From assembly GCA_900318255.1 (NCBI GenBank), contig ONJX01000021.1, positions 1-48,389 on the forward strand: a DNA stretch of 48,389 nt, written 5' to 3'. Of this stretch, positions 25,453 through 33,661 are shown one piece after another. This DNA is from an uncultured Prevotellaceae bacterium (lineage in GTDB: Bacteria; Bacteroidota; Bacteroidia; Bacteroidales; Muribaculaceae). The position numbers and the translations under genes were made by a program. The notes beneath the pieces are model-generated. The model saw only the letters and a program-made list of their open reading frames with translations. It was not told where the DNA came from and searched no databases. The stretch's first letter is position 1, and every line of letters begins with the position of its first letter.

Positions 25453-26655
25453 ATGCGTGTACTCATAGTTAACAAGTTCTACTACCCGCGTGGGGGTGAC
25501 TGCATCGTGGCGATGAACCTGGAGCGACTGCTCAGGGAGCAAGGCCATGAGGTGGCAGTGTTTGCCATGCAGTATCCCGAGAATGTCGATTCGGGATGGA
25601 ATGACTACTATCCTTCACAAGTAGATTTTGACGGGTCGCTTGGCAATAAGCTCAAAGCCGCAAAGAGGCTCATGGGCTGGGGCGACATCAAGCCCGCTTT
25701 CAAAAAAATTATCGACGATTTCAGGCCCGACATCGTGCACCTGCACAACATCCACTCCTATCTCTCGCCAGTGCTGGCGCAGCTTGCCAAGGGACACGGC
25801 TGCCGTGTGGTGTGGACACTGCACGACTACAAGCTCGTGTGCCCGTCCTATGCCTGCCTGCTCGACGAGAAGCCTTGCGAGCGATGCATAGGCCACAGCA
25901 AGATTTCGGTCCTGAAAACGCGTTGCATGAAAGGGAGCCTTGCTGCCAGTGTCATGGCGTGGATTGAGGCGCGCAAGTGGAACCGCTCTGCACTCGAAGA
26001 GGCTACCGACGCCTTTATCTGCCCAAGCCACTTCATGGCGGCGAAGTTGCGCAAAGATGGCTTCGACCCCGCAAAAATTCACGTGGTGTGCAACCACATC
26101 GACCCCGAGAAACTCGCGCTTTACCAGTCTCTTAACCACCCTACCCGCGAAGATTACTATGCCTATGTGGGGCGACTGTCAAGAGAAAAAGGTGTGACAA
26201 CACTACTCTATGTGGCATCTAAACTGCCTTTCAAGCTCAAGGTGGCAGGCGACGGGCCACTGTTCAAACGACTGCAGCAGCAGTATGCCGGCAATAAAAA
26301 CATCGAGTTCCTGGGCCATCAAAACGCTCAGCAAGTGGCAACACTCTTGAGCAAGGCACAATTCTCGGTTGTCCCCAGCGAGTGGTATGAGAACAACCCC
26401 CTGAGCGTAATAGAGTCGCTATGCGCTGGCACGCCAGTGGTGGGAGCCAGCATTGGCGGCATCCCCGAGCTGCTGAGCGACGACAACGGCCTCACCTTCG
26501 CCTCGGGCAGCAACCACGAGCTGTCGCAAGCCATCATCAAAGCCGTCGATGCACAGTGGAACAATGACAACATCAAGACGGCGGCAGCGGCACGTTTCTC
26601 GGAGCAAAAGCACCTGCAGCAAATCATCGAGATCTATGGACTCAAAGCTGAGTAA
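25453..26655 (+). CDS. Glycosyltransferase family 4
   Basis: The 400-residue cytoplasmic enzyme has both Rossmann lobes of GT-B enzymes. The N-terminal lobe opens MRVLIVNKFYYPRGGDCIVA and includes RPDIVHLHNIHSYLSP and VVWTLHDYKLVCPSY, then a Cys-bearing insert (CLLDEKPCERCIGH) seen in one GT4 subgroup. The C-terminal lobe has YYAYVGRLSREKGVTTLL, FKLKVAGDGPL, and the donor-binding E-x7-E region (PSEWYENNPLSVIESLCAGT). It adds a sugar from an activated donor during repeat-unit assembly; which sugar is not readable. The gene overlaps the next by 20 nt. Confidence 0.88.
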   Translation: MRVLIVNKFYYPRGGDCIVAMNLERLLREQGHEVAVFAMQYPENVDSGWNDYYPSQVDFDGSLGNKLKAAKRLMGWGDIKPAFKKIIDDFRPDIVHLHNIHSYLSPVLAQLAKGHGCRVVWTLHDYKLVCPSYACLLDEKPCERCIGHSKISVLKTRCMKGSLAASVMAWIEARKWNRSALEEATDAFICPSHFMAAKLRKDGFDPAKIHVVCNHIDPEKLALYQSLNHPTREDYYAYVGRLSREKGVTTLLYVASKLPFKLKVAGDGPLFKRLQQQYAGNKNIEFLGHQNAQQVATLLSKAQFSVVPSEWYENNPLSVIESLCAGTPVVGASIGGIPELLSDDNGLTFASGSNHELSQAIIKAVDAQWNNDNIKTAAAARFSEQKHLQQIIEIYGLKAE

Positions 26656-27625
26656 GTCACCACGCAAGCGTCTTGCCACGCTCGATATCGCCAGGATGGT
26701 GTGTATCATCCTCGTTGTAATTGGGCACTACGACCCCAGCAATGCTCCAGTGCAATACAACAACCTGCTCAAGGTCATTTACACCTTTCACATGCCAGTG
26801 TTTCTCTTCATCAGCGGATACCTCTATATCGTCACACGACGAGAAGAAGAAACATTCGCAGCCTTCATTATCAAGAAAATAAAGCGGCTTGCTATACCCT
26901 ATCTTGTTACTTCCACAATCATCATCACCATTAAACTGCTCACCCAAGGCTCAGCCCGAGTAGATCACCCGGTCACCACCTTGTCCTATTTGAGGATGTT
27001 TTATTTGCCCGAAGCCGGTTACTTCTTGTGGTTTATCATTGCGCTGATGATGATGTTCATGATAGTGTTCCATTTCAAGTCAAGGACATCTCGCCTTGTA
27101 TTGCTTGTGGTGAGCTTCGCAATCTCTTTACTTCCCTCATGTGACATCGACATCTTGTGCTTGCGGCAATGCCAGGCGATGATGGTCTATTTCATGACTG
27201 GAGTGGTTATAGCCGACTATGCCCCCAATCTTTTTAAGCTCAACACTGGCCCAACACTGATAATCTTGCTGCTACTGGCCGTGGGCGAAGCCTATTACGT
27301 GCAGCACCAAGACTCAATGCTCATGTATCGAAGCCTGGCCTTTTTAGGCATTGCGGCCGTCATGCCGCTGTGCCACAATTGCGAGCGCCATATTCCTGTC
27401 TTGGCAAGGTCGTGCGTGCTCCTGGCACCATCGGTCTATATCATCTACCTTTTTCACACTACCATCGAGGGCTTTGGCAAGGCCTTTCTAGAGAAATTCC
27501 CTATCCTTGACACCTTCTCGCTCCAGGCTATAATAATCATCGCTTTAGCATTTATTATTCCCATTCTATTACACCACTTGATTTTGAAGAGATTTGCTAC
27601 AACACGATTCTTATTTGGGTTATAA
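26636..27625 (+). CDS. Acyltransferase family 3 membrane protein
   Basis: About 329 residues, read from the ATG at 26636 (MDSKLSKSPRKRLATLDIAR). The longer frame from 26549 lies inside the preceding gene and is rejected. Roughly ten hydrophobic helices follow a cytoplasmic basic start. The opening KRLATLDIARMVCIILVVIGHY carries the family's conserved Arg/Asp-Ile and catalytic-type His. Such proteins O-acetylate or O-succinylate surface polysaccharides, usually with an acyl-CoA donor. The placement fits decoration of the locus product. Overlap with the transferase gene suggests coupling. Confidence 0.8.
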   Translation: MDSKLSKSPRKRLATLDIARMVCIILVVIGHYDPSNAPVQYNNLLKVIYTFHMPVFLFISGYLYIVTRREEETFAAFIIKKIKRLAIPYLVTSTIIITIKLLTQGSARVDHPVTTLSYLRMFYLPEAGYFLWFIIALMMMFMIVFHFKSRTSRLVLLVVSFAISLLPSCDIDILCLRQCQAMMVYFMTGVVIADYAPNLFKLNTGPTLIILLLLAVGEAYYVQHQDSMLMYRSLAFLGIAAVMPLCHNCERHIPVLARSCVLLAPSVYIIYLFHTTIEGFGKAFLEKFPILDTFSLQAIIIIALAFIIPILLHHLILKRFATTRFLFGL

Positions 27626-27690
27626 ATGCCTCTCCACACAATAACGACGCAGTGTTTTGCGTTTAAATGTAGATATAGTACGCAATTGTC

Positions 27691-28752
27691 ATGACAATTA
27701 TAAAGCCTACCGACGCTTCTATCATATTGACCTACCGTTGCCCCATGCGCTGCAAGATGTGCAACATTTGGGACAACCCTACGATAAAGGAGAAAGAACT
27801 CAAGCCTAGTGAGCTTGAGTGCTTGCCTCAACTCAAGTTCATCAACCTCACTGGTGGTGAGCCTTTTGTGCGTGAGGATATTGATGAAATAGTGGAAGTG
27901 TGCTACAAGAAGAGTCCACGCATAGTCATCTCAACCAGTGGATGGTTTGAAGAACGCGTCATCGACCTGGCAAAGAAGTTCCCAAAGATAGGCATTCGCA
28001 TCAGCATCGAGGGGCTACAGCAGAAGAACGATGAGCTGCGAGGACGCGAGGGAGGCTTTGAGAAAGGACTACGCATCCTTCACACCCTCAAGGACATGGG
28101 GCTGAAGGACATAGGCTTCGGGTGCACAGTGAGCAACAACAACAGCAGCGACATGCTCGAACTCTACAAACTGAGCAAGTCGATGGGGATGGAATTTGCC
28201 ACAGCCGCCTTCCACAACAGCTATTATTTCCACAAGACCGACAATGTGATCACCAATCGCGACCAAGTGTGCCACGACTTTGAGACGCTAGTCAACTTGC
28301 AACTCAAGGAGAGCAGTCCCAAGTCATGGTTCCGCGCTTGGTTCAACATGGGCCTTATCAATTACATTGAAGGCAACCGCCGCATGCTGCCTTGCGAGGC
28401 CGGAATGATGAACTTCTTCATCGACCCTTATGGCGAGGTGTATCCATGCAACGGCCTTGAGGAGAAATACTGGCAAGAATCGATGGGCAACATACGCCAC
28501 ACCAGCGACTTCATGGCAATATGGAACAGTGAGCAAGCCGAGCAAGTGAGAGCAAAGGTGCGCAAGTGCCCCAAAAACTGCTGGATGGTGGGAACCGCTG
28601 CACCAGTAATGAAAAAATACATCAAGCATCCCGCCAAGTGGGTAATCAAGAATAAGTTGCGCTCCATGCTGGGCAAGCCGGCAACACTCGACATGCGCTG
28701 GCACGATGTGGGACAAGACCCACATCAGGGCGACTTGAGAGAGACTTTCTAA
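27691..28752 (+). CDS. Radical SAM protein with SPASM-like cysteine-rich C-terminus
   Basis: The 353-residue protein carries the 4Fe-4S motif CPMRCKMC (Cys17, Cys21, Cys24) and the following GGEPFVREDI strand of radical SAM enzymes. The C-terminal part has extra cysteines (MLPCEAGMMNFFIDPYGEVY, then PCNG; later CPKNCWM), the pattern of a SPASM or twitch auxiliary-cluster domain. Enzymes of this type carry out difficult C-H chemistry. Its place between an acyltransferase and a glycosyltransferase suggests a sugar or lipid-linked substrate, but peptide modification cannot be ruled out; no precursor peptide gene was seen nearby. Confidence 0.82.
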   Translation: MTIIKPTDASIILTYRCPMRCKMCNIWDNPTIKEKELKPSELECLPQLKFINLTGGEPFVREDIDEIVEVCYKKSPRIVISTSGWFEERVIDLAKKFPKIGIRISIEGLQQKNDELRGREGGFEKGLRILHTLKDMGLKDIGFGCTVSNNNSSDMLELYKLSKSMGMEFATAAFHNSYYFHKTDNVITNRDQVCHDFETLVNLQLKESSPKSWFRAWFNMGLINYIEGNRRMLPCEAGMMNFFIDPYGEVYPCNGLEEKYWQESMGNIRHTSDFMAIWNSEQAEQVRAKVRKCPKNCWMVGTAAPVMKKYIKHPAKWVIKNKLRSMLGKPATLDMRWHDVGQDPHQGDLRETF

Positions 28753-28800
28753 ACTTTTTCTCGCATAACTTGATCTCGTCTTTCACACAAAGAATAAATC

Positions 28801-29901
28801 ATGAAAATCGTTGTCGTTGGCACTCGCGGAATTCCCAACATTCAAGGTGGCGTGGAGACACACTGCGAAGAGCTATACCCACGCCTGGCAGCAATGGGAT
28901 GCGACGTGACCATCATCAGGCGAAGCTGTTATGTGACCAACGACAATCGCATCACTCAATACAAAGGAGTGAAATTGATTGACGTCTATGCCCCCAGGCG
29001 CAAGAGCATCGAAGCCTTTATTCACACTGCACTGGCATTGATCAAGGCACGCAAGCTCAAGCCCGACATCGTGCACATCCATGCCGTGGGACCTTCAATA
29101 TGCACACCTCTGGCTAAACTGCTAGGGATGACGGTTGTCTCCACTAATCATGGCCCCGACTATGAACGGCAAAAGTGGGGAAGACTTGCAAAATCAGTAA
29201 TCTATTGTGGCGAGCGTTTTCAGGCACGGCAGTCTAATCACATTATCGCCATTAGCCATGTAATTGTTGACATTCTCAAGGAGAGACACAACCGCACCCA
29301 CAACGTGTCGCTCATCTACAATGGAGTGAACATTCCCGTTAAATCAACATCTACCGACTACATCTCAGCGCTAGGACTTACTCCAGGCAAATATGTAATA
29401 GCGTTAGGGAGGTTTGTTCCCGAAAAACGGTTTCACTGGCTCATCGAGGCTTTCAAGGGGGCACAGCCAGTTGACATGAAGCTGGTCATCGCTGGCGACA
29501 GCGACCACAACGACGCTTATTCAGCCCAACTTAAAAAAATGGCTCATGACACCGAGAACGTGGTGCTCACAGGATTTATCAAAGGAGAAAAGCTCAATCA
29601 GCTAATGACCAATGCAGCACTCTTTGTGCTTCCCTCAACCCACGAAGGCTTGCCCATCTCGCTACTCGAGGCTATGAGCTACAACCTTGATGTGCTAGTG
29701 AGCGACATACCTGCCAACTGCCTCCCAGAACTTGAAAGCGACGACTTCTTCCCTGTTGACGACATTGCCAGTCTCACCCAGAACCTTTCACGCAAGATGT
29801 CCCACCCCAGGCATCACAGGCAATATGACCTAAGCAACTACAACTGGGATAACATCGCCAAGCAGACACTAGATGTATATAATAACATTTTAAACAACTA
29901 A
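28801..29901 (+). CDS. Glycosyltransferase with DUF1972-type N-terminus (GT4)
   Basis: The 366-residue enzyme opens MKIVVVGTRGIPNIQGGVET, the signature of DUF1972-type N-terminal domains found on rhamnosyl- and other transferases. The C-terminal lobe has YVIALGRFVPEKRFHWLIEA, MKLVIAGDSDHND and the E-x7-E donor motif in PSTHEGLPISLLEAMSYN. Rhamnose as the donor sugar is a family-based guess. It follows the radical SAM gene by 48 bp and precedes the secreted beta-helix gene by 21 bp, so all three are probably on one transcript. Confidence 0.87.
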   Translation: MKIVVVGTRGIPNIQGGVETHCEELYPRLAAMGCDVTIIRRSCYVTNDNRITQYKGVKLIDVYAPRRKSIEAFIHTALALIKARKLKPDIVHIHAVGPSICTPLAKLLGMTVVSTNHGPDYERQKWGRLAKSVIYCGERFQARQSNHIIAISHVIVDILKERHNRTHNVSLIYNGVNIPVKSTSTDYISALGLTPGKYVIALGRFVPEKRFHWLIEAFKGAQPVDMKLVIAGDSDHNDAYSAQLKKMAHDTENVVLTGFIKGEKLNQLMTNAALFVLPSTHEGLPISLLEAMSYNLDVLVSDIPANCLPELESDDFFPVDDIASLTQNLSRKMSHPRHHRQYDLSNYNWDNIAKQTLDVYNNILNN

Positions 29902-29922
29902 CCACACACTAAAAAAGTCATC

Positions 29923-32013
29923 ATGAAAAAAAACATCAGCCTGATTCTAATGATACTCAGTGTTGCACTTCTCATGCCATGCTATGCGCAAAGCACATTC
30001 GACTTATCGACAGTAGCCTCATGGCAGGAACTCCCCACATCAACCCAGCAGTGGAAAGCTGGCAACTATAAAGTGACAAAAGACATTGTCATCTCATCGC
30101 CTTGTGAAATTCCTGCTAACTCAAGCATCTGCATCACCGGCAATGGCTCGATAACAGTGAAGAATGCAACCATGACGATGACTTCGGGCTCAGCAATGTA
30201 TGTGGTGGGAGGAAAACTTTCGATTACCAACTCATCATTACACACTGGTAAAGGGTGTCTTCTCACCGAGGGTGAGCTGGGCTCCATTAATTTGAGCAAC
30301 TCCACCATCAACCTTGGAGAATCATCACTCCTGACAATCAACGGCAAGATGATAGATGGCAACAACTCAAAGATTGAAGGCAATGCAAGCTCGCTACAAG
30401 CCCCTATTAAGAAAATTTTCGCTCCAGGCATTTCAGTAGAGGGGAAATGGGTGCTCGACCGAGCTTACCCACAATGGTTTGAAGATTCCAAGACAGCCAA
30501 CTGGGCCGTGGCTATCAACAAAGCCATAACAATGAAAGGCACTGGAGAGGTTTTCTTGCCTAGAGGTGAATACTCTATTGCCTCAACCATATTTGTCAAG
30601 TTTGGCATCGCTCTAGTAGGAGAAGCTGGGCGCCAGGAGCCAGGAAAGAACACCTACAGCACCTCACTCATCCCATCAAAAGGGAAAAACAACTTCAATG
30701 GCGGATACATGATGCTCGTCAATGTTAAGCACAATGATTCTAATGGCAAAGAAATTGAAGTGAGTCAGCACAGTGCCACCTGGGAGATAGCATACCCTAA
30801 TGCCGGAACCATGCTGAAGAATTTAACCTTCAACTGCAATGGGTCCCAACATTACAAGGCGATCTTGATGGCTGGTGGAGTAATAATAGACCAACTTTCA
30901 TGGTATGGCTGCCTGCAAGCAGTGGCAGCAACCGACAAGACCTATGACGACCAACGCATCATCACTAACTGCTCGTTTCACAAAGCAGGCAACATTAAGC
31001 AGAGCCGCGAGGTGCTCTATGCCTTTGACCTCAATAGCCTGGGCGACGCTCTGGTTTTCACAGGTAATGCCGTTCACAATGTTGACAACTACACCAAGGC
31101 ATTAAGGGTTGCCATGTGTGATGGCGGCAGCATCACTTCTAACATACTCAATGGTGACATCTTGTTTGACCAATGCAAAGGCATCACCTTCAGCTCTAAT
31201 CACTGTGAGAATGGTGCCACTGTTACCATCAAAGCTTCCACGATTGTCAATAATGCCAATTTCTATGAAAAAGGGACAAAGCCCTCCATTATTATCACTA
31301 ACAACTCTAACATGCAAAACTCTGTGGTGACAATAAATGGAGACCAGTTTGTATATTATAATGGTGTGAGAAGTGACAACCCTCATGAATCGCCCGATGT
31401 AACTGCCGACAGATTAAGATCAATAAGCGAGAACGACATCGCCATTGACCAGCAATCACAGTTAACCCTCAATGATGTGTATCGATATGATGTGCCCATG
31501 AGAATAGGCATTGGCAAGCAAGATCTTTTTGGAATACAAGTGGCAACCATCAACAAAAACGGCAAATATGAACCTAACAAATCTTTCAACCGATACAGCC
31601 ACCAACTCTCACAGTCAGGAGATATTTTAAAAAACAACAAGGTTAACAAGCCAGGCTATGGCATCGCACCAGGAAAATCTCACATCTATCTTTATGGGAA
31701 GAACACAGCAACATGGTTTGGCGAAACTGGCGATTACACCTATTCTTATCAGATTATTGACAACAACGGAAAGGTGACAAACAGCAGTGATGCCATGTCA
31801 AGCTACACCGAAAAGAAAACCACAATACATCTTGAAAAGGGGGATTATGGTGTTTTACTATGCTTGGCTGGCAGTGAAATGACCAACAATCGTTTTTACG
31901 TGAGAATGCAACGTCGCGGAGCCGACGGGACAAAAACCGTTGAATTTCCTACTGCGGGAACAGAGCACATCTATGACAACGGCATCTCTATCGCCGGATA
32001 TAAATGGAAATAA
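29923..32013 (+). CDS. Secreted right-handed beta-helix (pectate-lyase-like) protein
   Basis: The 696-residue protein has a signal peptide (about 1-23, ending CYAQ). Residues 40-160 are Asn/Ser/Thr-rich strand repeats (SICITGNGSITVKNATMTM). About 170-230 contain APGISVEGKWVLDRAYPQWF and AINKAITMKGTGEVFLPRGE, the entry motif of pectate-lyase-superfamily helices, followed by further coils and a C-terminal beta domain ending YDNGISIAGYKW. By position at the end of the polysaccharide locus it may cut, epimerise or bind the product, as beta-helix proteins do in alginate-type loci. No catalytic residue can be assigned. A paralogue lies at 33662. Confidence 0.72.
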   Translation: MKKNISLILMILSVALLMPCYAQSTFDLSTVASWQELPTSTQQWKAGNYKVTKDIVISSPCEIPANSSICITGNGSITVKNATMTMTSGSAMYVVGGKLSITNSSLHTGKGCLLTEGELGSINLSNSTINLGESSLLTINGKMIDGNNSKIEGNASSLQAPIKKIFAPGISVEGKWVLDRAYPQWFEDSKTANWAVAINKAITMKGTGEVFLPRGEYSIASTIFVKFGIALVGEAGRQEPGKNTYSTSLIPSKGKNNFNGGYMMLVNVKHNDSNGKEIEVSQHSATWEIAYPNAGTMLKNLTFNCNGSQHYKAILMAGGVIIDQLSWYGCLQAVAATDKTYDDQRIITNCSFHKAGNIKQSREVLYAFDLNSLGDALVFTGNAVHNVDNYTKALRVAMCDGGSITSNILNGDILFDQCKGITFSSNHCENGATVTIKASTIVNNANFYEKGTKPSIIITNNSNMQNSVVTINGDQFVYYNGVRSDNPHESPDVTADRLRSISENDIAIDQQSQLTLNDVYRYDVPMRIGIGKQDLFGIQVATINKNGKYEPNKSFNRYSHQLSQSGDILKNNKVNKPGYGIAPGKSHIYLYGKNTATWFGETGDYTYSYQIIDNNGKVTNSSDAMSSYTEKKTTIHLEKGDYGVLLCLAGSEMTNNRFYVRMQRRGADGTKTVEFPTAGTEHIYDNGISIAGYKWK

Positions 32014-32024
32014 TACAAAATAAT

Positions 32025-32048
32025 GGTGTGGGCTTTGATTCCCACACC
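32025..32048 (+). terminator. Hairpin after the polysaccharide locus
   Basis: GGTGTGGG (32025-32032) pairs with CCCACACC (32041-32048) over 8 bp with an 8-nt loop. The T tract is poor (TTGAAATTGT). It lies 12 bp after the stop of the beta-helix gene and between convergent genes. Confidence 0.6.
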
Positions 32049-32128
32049 TTGAAATTGTAACAATTCAGAATATTCAAACTAATTCTGTTGTTCTTAAAAA
32101 ATGATGGCTATTTAATTCACTATCATCG

Positions 32129-33229
32129 TCACACGTTGAAGCGGAACACCACGATGTCGCCGTCCTGGAACACGTAGTCCTTGCCCTCAATGTGCATCTT
32201 GCCGGCCTCTTTCACTGCCGCCTCGCTGCCATAGGCGATGTAGTCCTCATATTTGATGATTTCGGCACGGATGAAGCCGCGCTCAAAGTCGGTGTGAATC
32301 ACGCCGGCACACTGTGGAGCTTTGCTACCCTTGCGGTAAGTCCAGGCACGCACCTCCTTGGGACCAGCGGTGAGGAAGGTCTCAAGGTCGAGGAGCTTGT
32401 AAGCCGCTTTGATGAGTCGGTTCACACCGCTCTCTTTCAGACCTATCTCCTCGAGGAACATCTGACGCTCCTCGTAGGTGTCGAGTTCGGCAATGTCGCT
32501 CTCGGTTTGAGCTGCCACTACTAGAATCTCGGCGTTCTCGTCTTTGACAGCCTCGCGCACCGCTTCTACATATTGGTTGCCGGTGGCGGCACTGGCGTCG
32601 TCAACATTGCACACATAGAGCACGGGCTTGTTAGTCAAGAGAAACAGGTCGTGGGCAAACTTCTGCTCGTCTTTAGTCTCAAGAGCTACACTGCGGGCGC
32701 TCTTGCCCTGGGTGAGTGCCTCCTGGTAGCGCTTGAGCACCTCATGTTGCATCTTGGCGTCGCGCTCGCCGGCAGCAGCCATCTTGGCCACCTTGCTGAT
32801 GCGGCTCTCTATGGTCTCAAGGTCGCGCAGCTGCAGCTCGGTGTCTATCACCTCCTTGTCGCGCACCGGATCTACCGAGCCGTCAACGTGAGTGACATTG
32901 TCGTCGTCAAAGCAGCGCAGCACATGGATAATGGCATCGGTCTCGCGGATGTTGGCCAGGAACTTGTTGCCCAGGCCCTCGCCGCGGCTGGCACCCTTCA
33001 CCAGTCCGGCAATATCTACGATTTCCACTGTGGTGGGCACCACCTTGGCAGGATGCACCAGCTCGGCGAGCTTGTTAAGACGCTCATCGGGAACGGTAAT
33101 CACGCCCACGTTGGGCTCTATAGTACAGAAAGGGAAGTTTGCCGACTGCGCCTTAGCGTTCGACAAGCAGTTAAACAACGTTGATTTTCCCACATTGGGA
33201 AGTCCCACAATACCACATTGAAGTGCCAT
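32129..33229 (-). CDS. ychF: Redox-regulated ATPase/GTPase YchF (OLA1 family)
   Basis: The 366-residue cytoplasmic P-loop protein belongs to the Obg-related YchF/OLA1 group, which binds ribosomes and prefers ATP in characterised members. Visible motifs are G1 GLPNVGKST (8-16), the switch region SANFPFCTIEPNVG, G3 DIAGLVKGAS, and the NV(D) position in VLYVCNVD in place of the usual NKxD. The C-terminal TGS domain (about 275-360) ends EGKDYVFQDGDIVVFRFNV. Length is normal. It has its own promoter and interrupts the plus-strand accessory genes on both sides. Confidence 0.95.
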   Translation of the reverse strand: MALQCGIVGLPNVGKSTLFNCLSNAKAQSANFPFCTIEPNVGVITVPDERLNKLAELVHPAKVVPTTVEIVDIAGLVKGASRGEGLGNKFLANIRETDAIIHVLRCFDDDNVTHVDGSVDPVRDKEVIDTELQLRDLETIESRISKVAKMAAAGERDAKMQHEVLKRYQEALTQGKSARSVALETKDEQKFAHDLFLLTNKPVLYVCNVDDASAATGNQYVEAVREAVKDENAEILVVAAQTESDIAELDTYEERQMFLEEIGLKESGVNRLIKAAYKLLDLETFLTAGPKEVRAWTYRKGSKAPQCAGVIHTDFERGFIRAEIIKYEDYIAYGSEAAVKEAGKMHIEGKDYVFQDGDIVVFRFNV

Positions 33230-33335
33230 AATTATATCCTTAATTTTGTTGAGTAGTTTAATAATAAAATAATAAGAACTGATGGTGCGGGCTGAAGGAG
33301 AGCGGGCCTGGTCAGCCAGCCACCAATAGCGAGTG

Positions 33336-33367
33336 CAAAGTTAATGCTTTTTTGGGACACCTGCAAA
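33336..33367 (-). promoter_or_regulatory. Promoter of ychF
   Basis: On the minus strand TAACTTTG (plus-strand 33336-33343) matches TAnnTTTG. TTTG (plus-strand 33364-33367) lies 20 bp upstream. The leader is about 100 nt. Confidence 0.75.
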
Positions 33368-33512
33368 ATCATGTTTTACGGTTGAGACATTTATATGACA
33401 GGAATTTTGAACAAAAAATTTTAGCGCCCCTGGGCGCAACATCAATTTAACATGCTGCCTCTCATTGCACATAGCGACACCACACAAATAAACAATATTT
33501 AACACTTGTGGT

Positions 33513-33543
33513 TTTGTGGTGTGCGATAATTTTCTTTAATTTG
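33513..33543 (+). promoter_or_regulatory. Possible promoter of the AT-rich beta-helix gene
   Basis: TTTG at 33513-33516 is followed after about 20 bp by TAATTTG at 33537-33543, one base short of the consensus. The stretch 33368-33661 is AT-rich and holds no gene. It would give a leader of about 110 nt before the ATG at 33662. Confidence 0.4.
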
Positions 33544-33661
33544 TAAAAAATAGTACATAGAGTTGTTACAAATGTGCTAAAATGGTTGAATATCATTGAT
33601 TTATATGTTTTGAAATTGTTTTTTTATAAACAATCACAAATAAATTAAAAAGAATATTATT

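Noticed and set aside
18523..30000. Bacteroides-type capsule regulators UpxY/UpxZ and an invertible promoter
   Set aside because: No such genes or inverted promoter ends were found before the first locus gene; the upstream region is repeats only.
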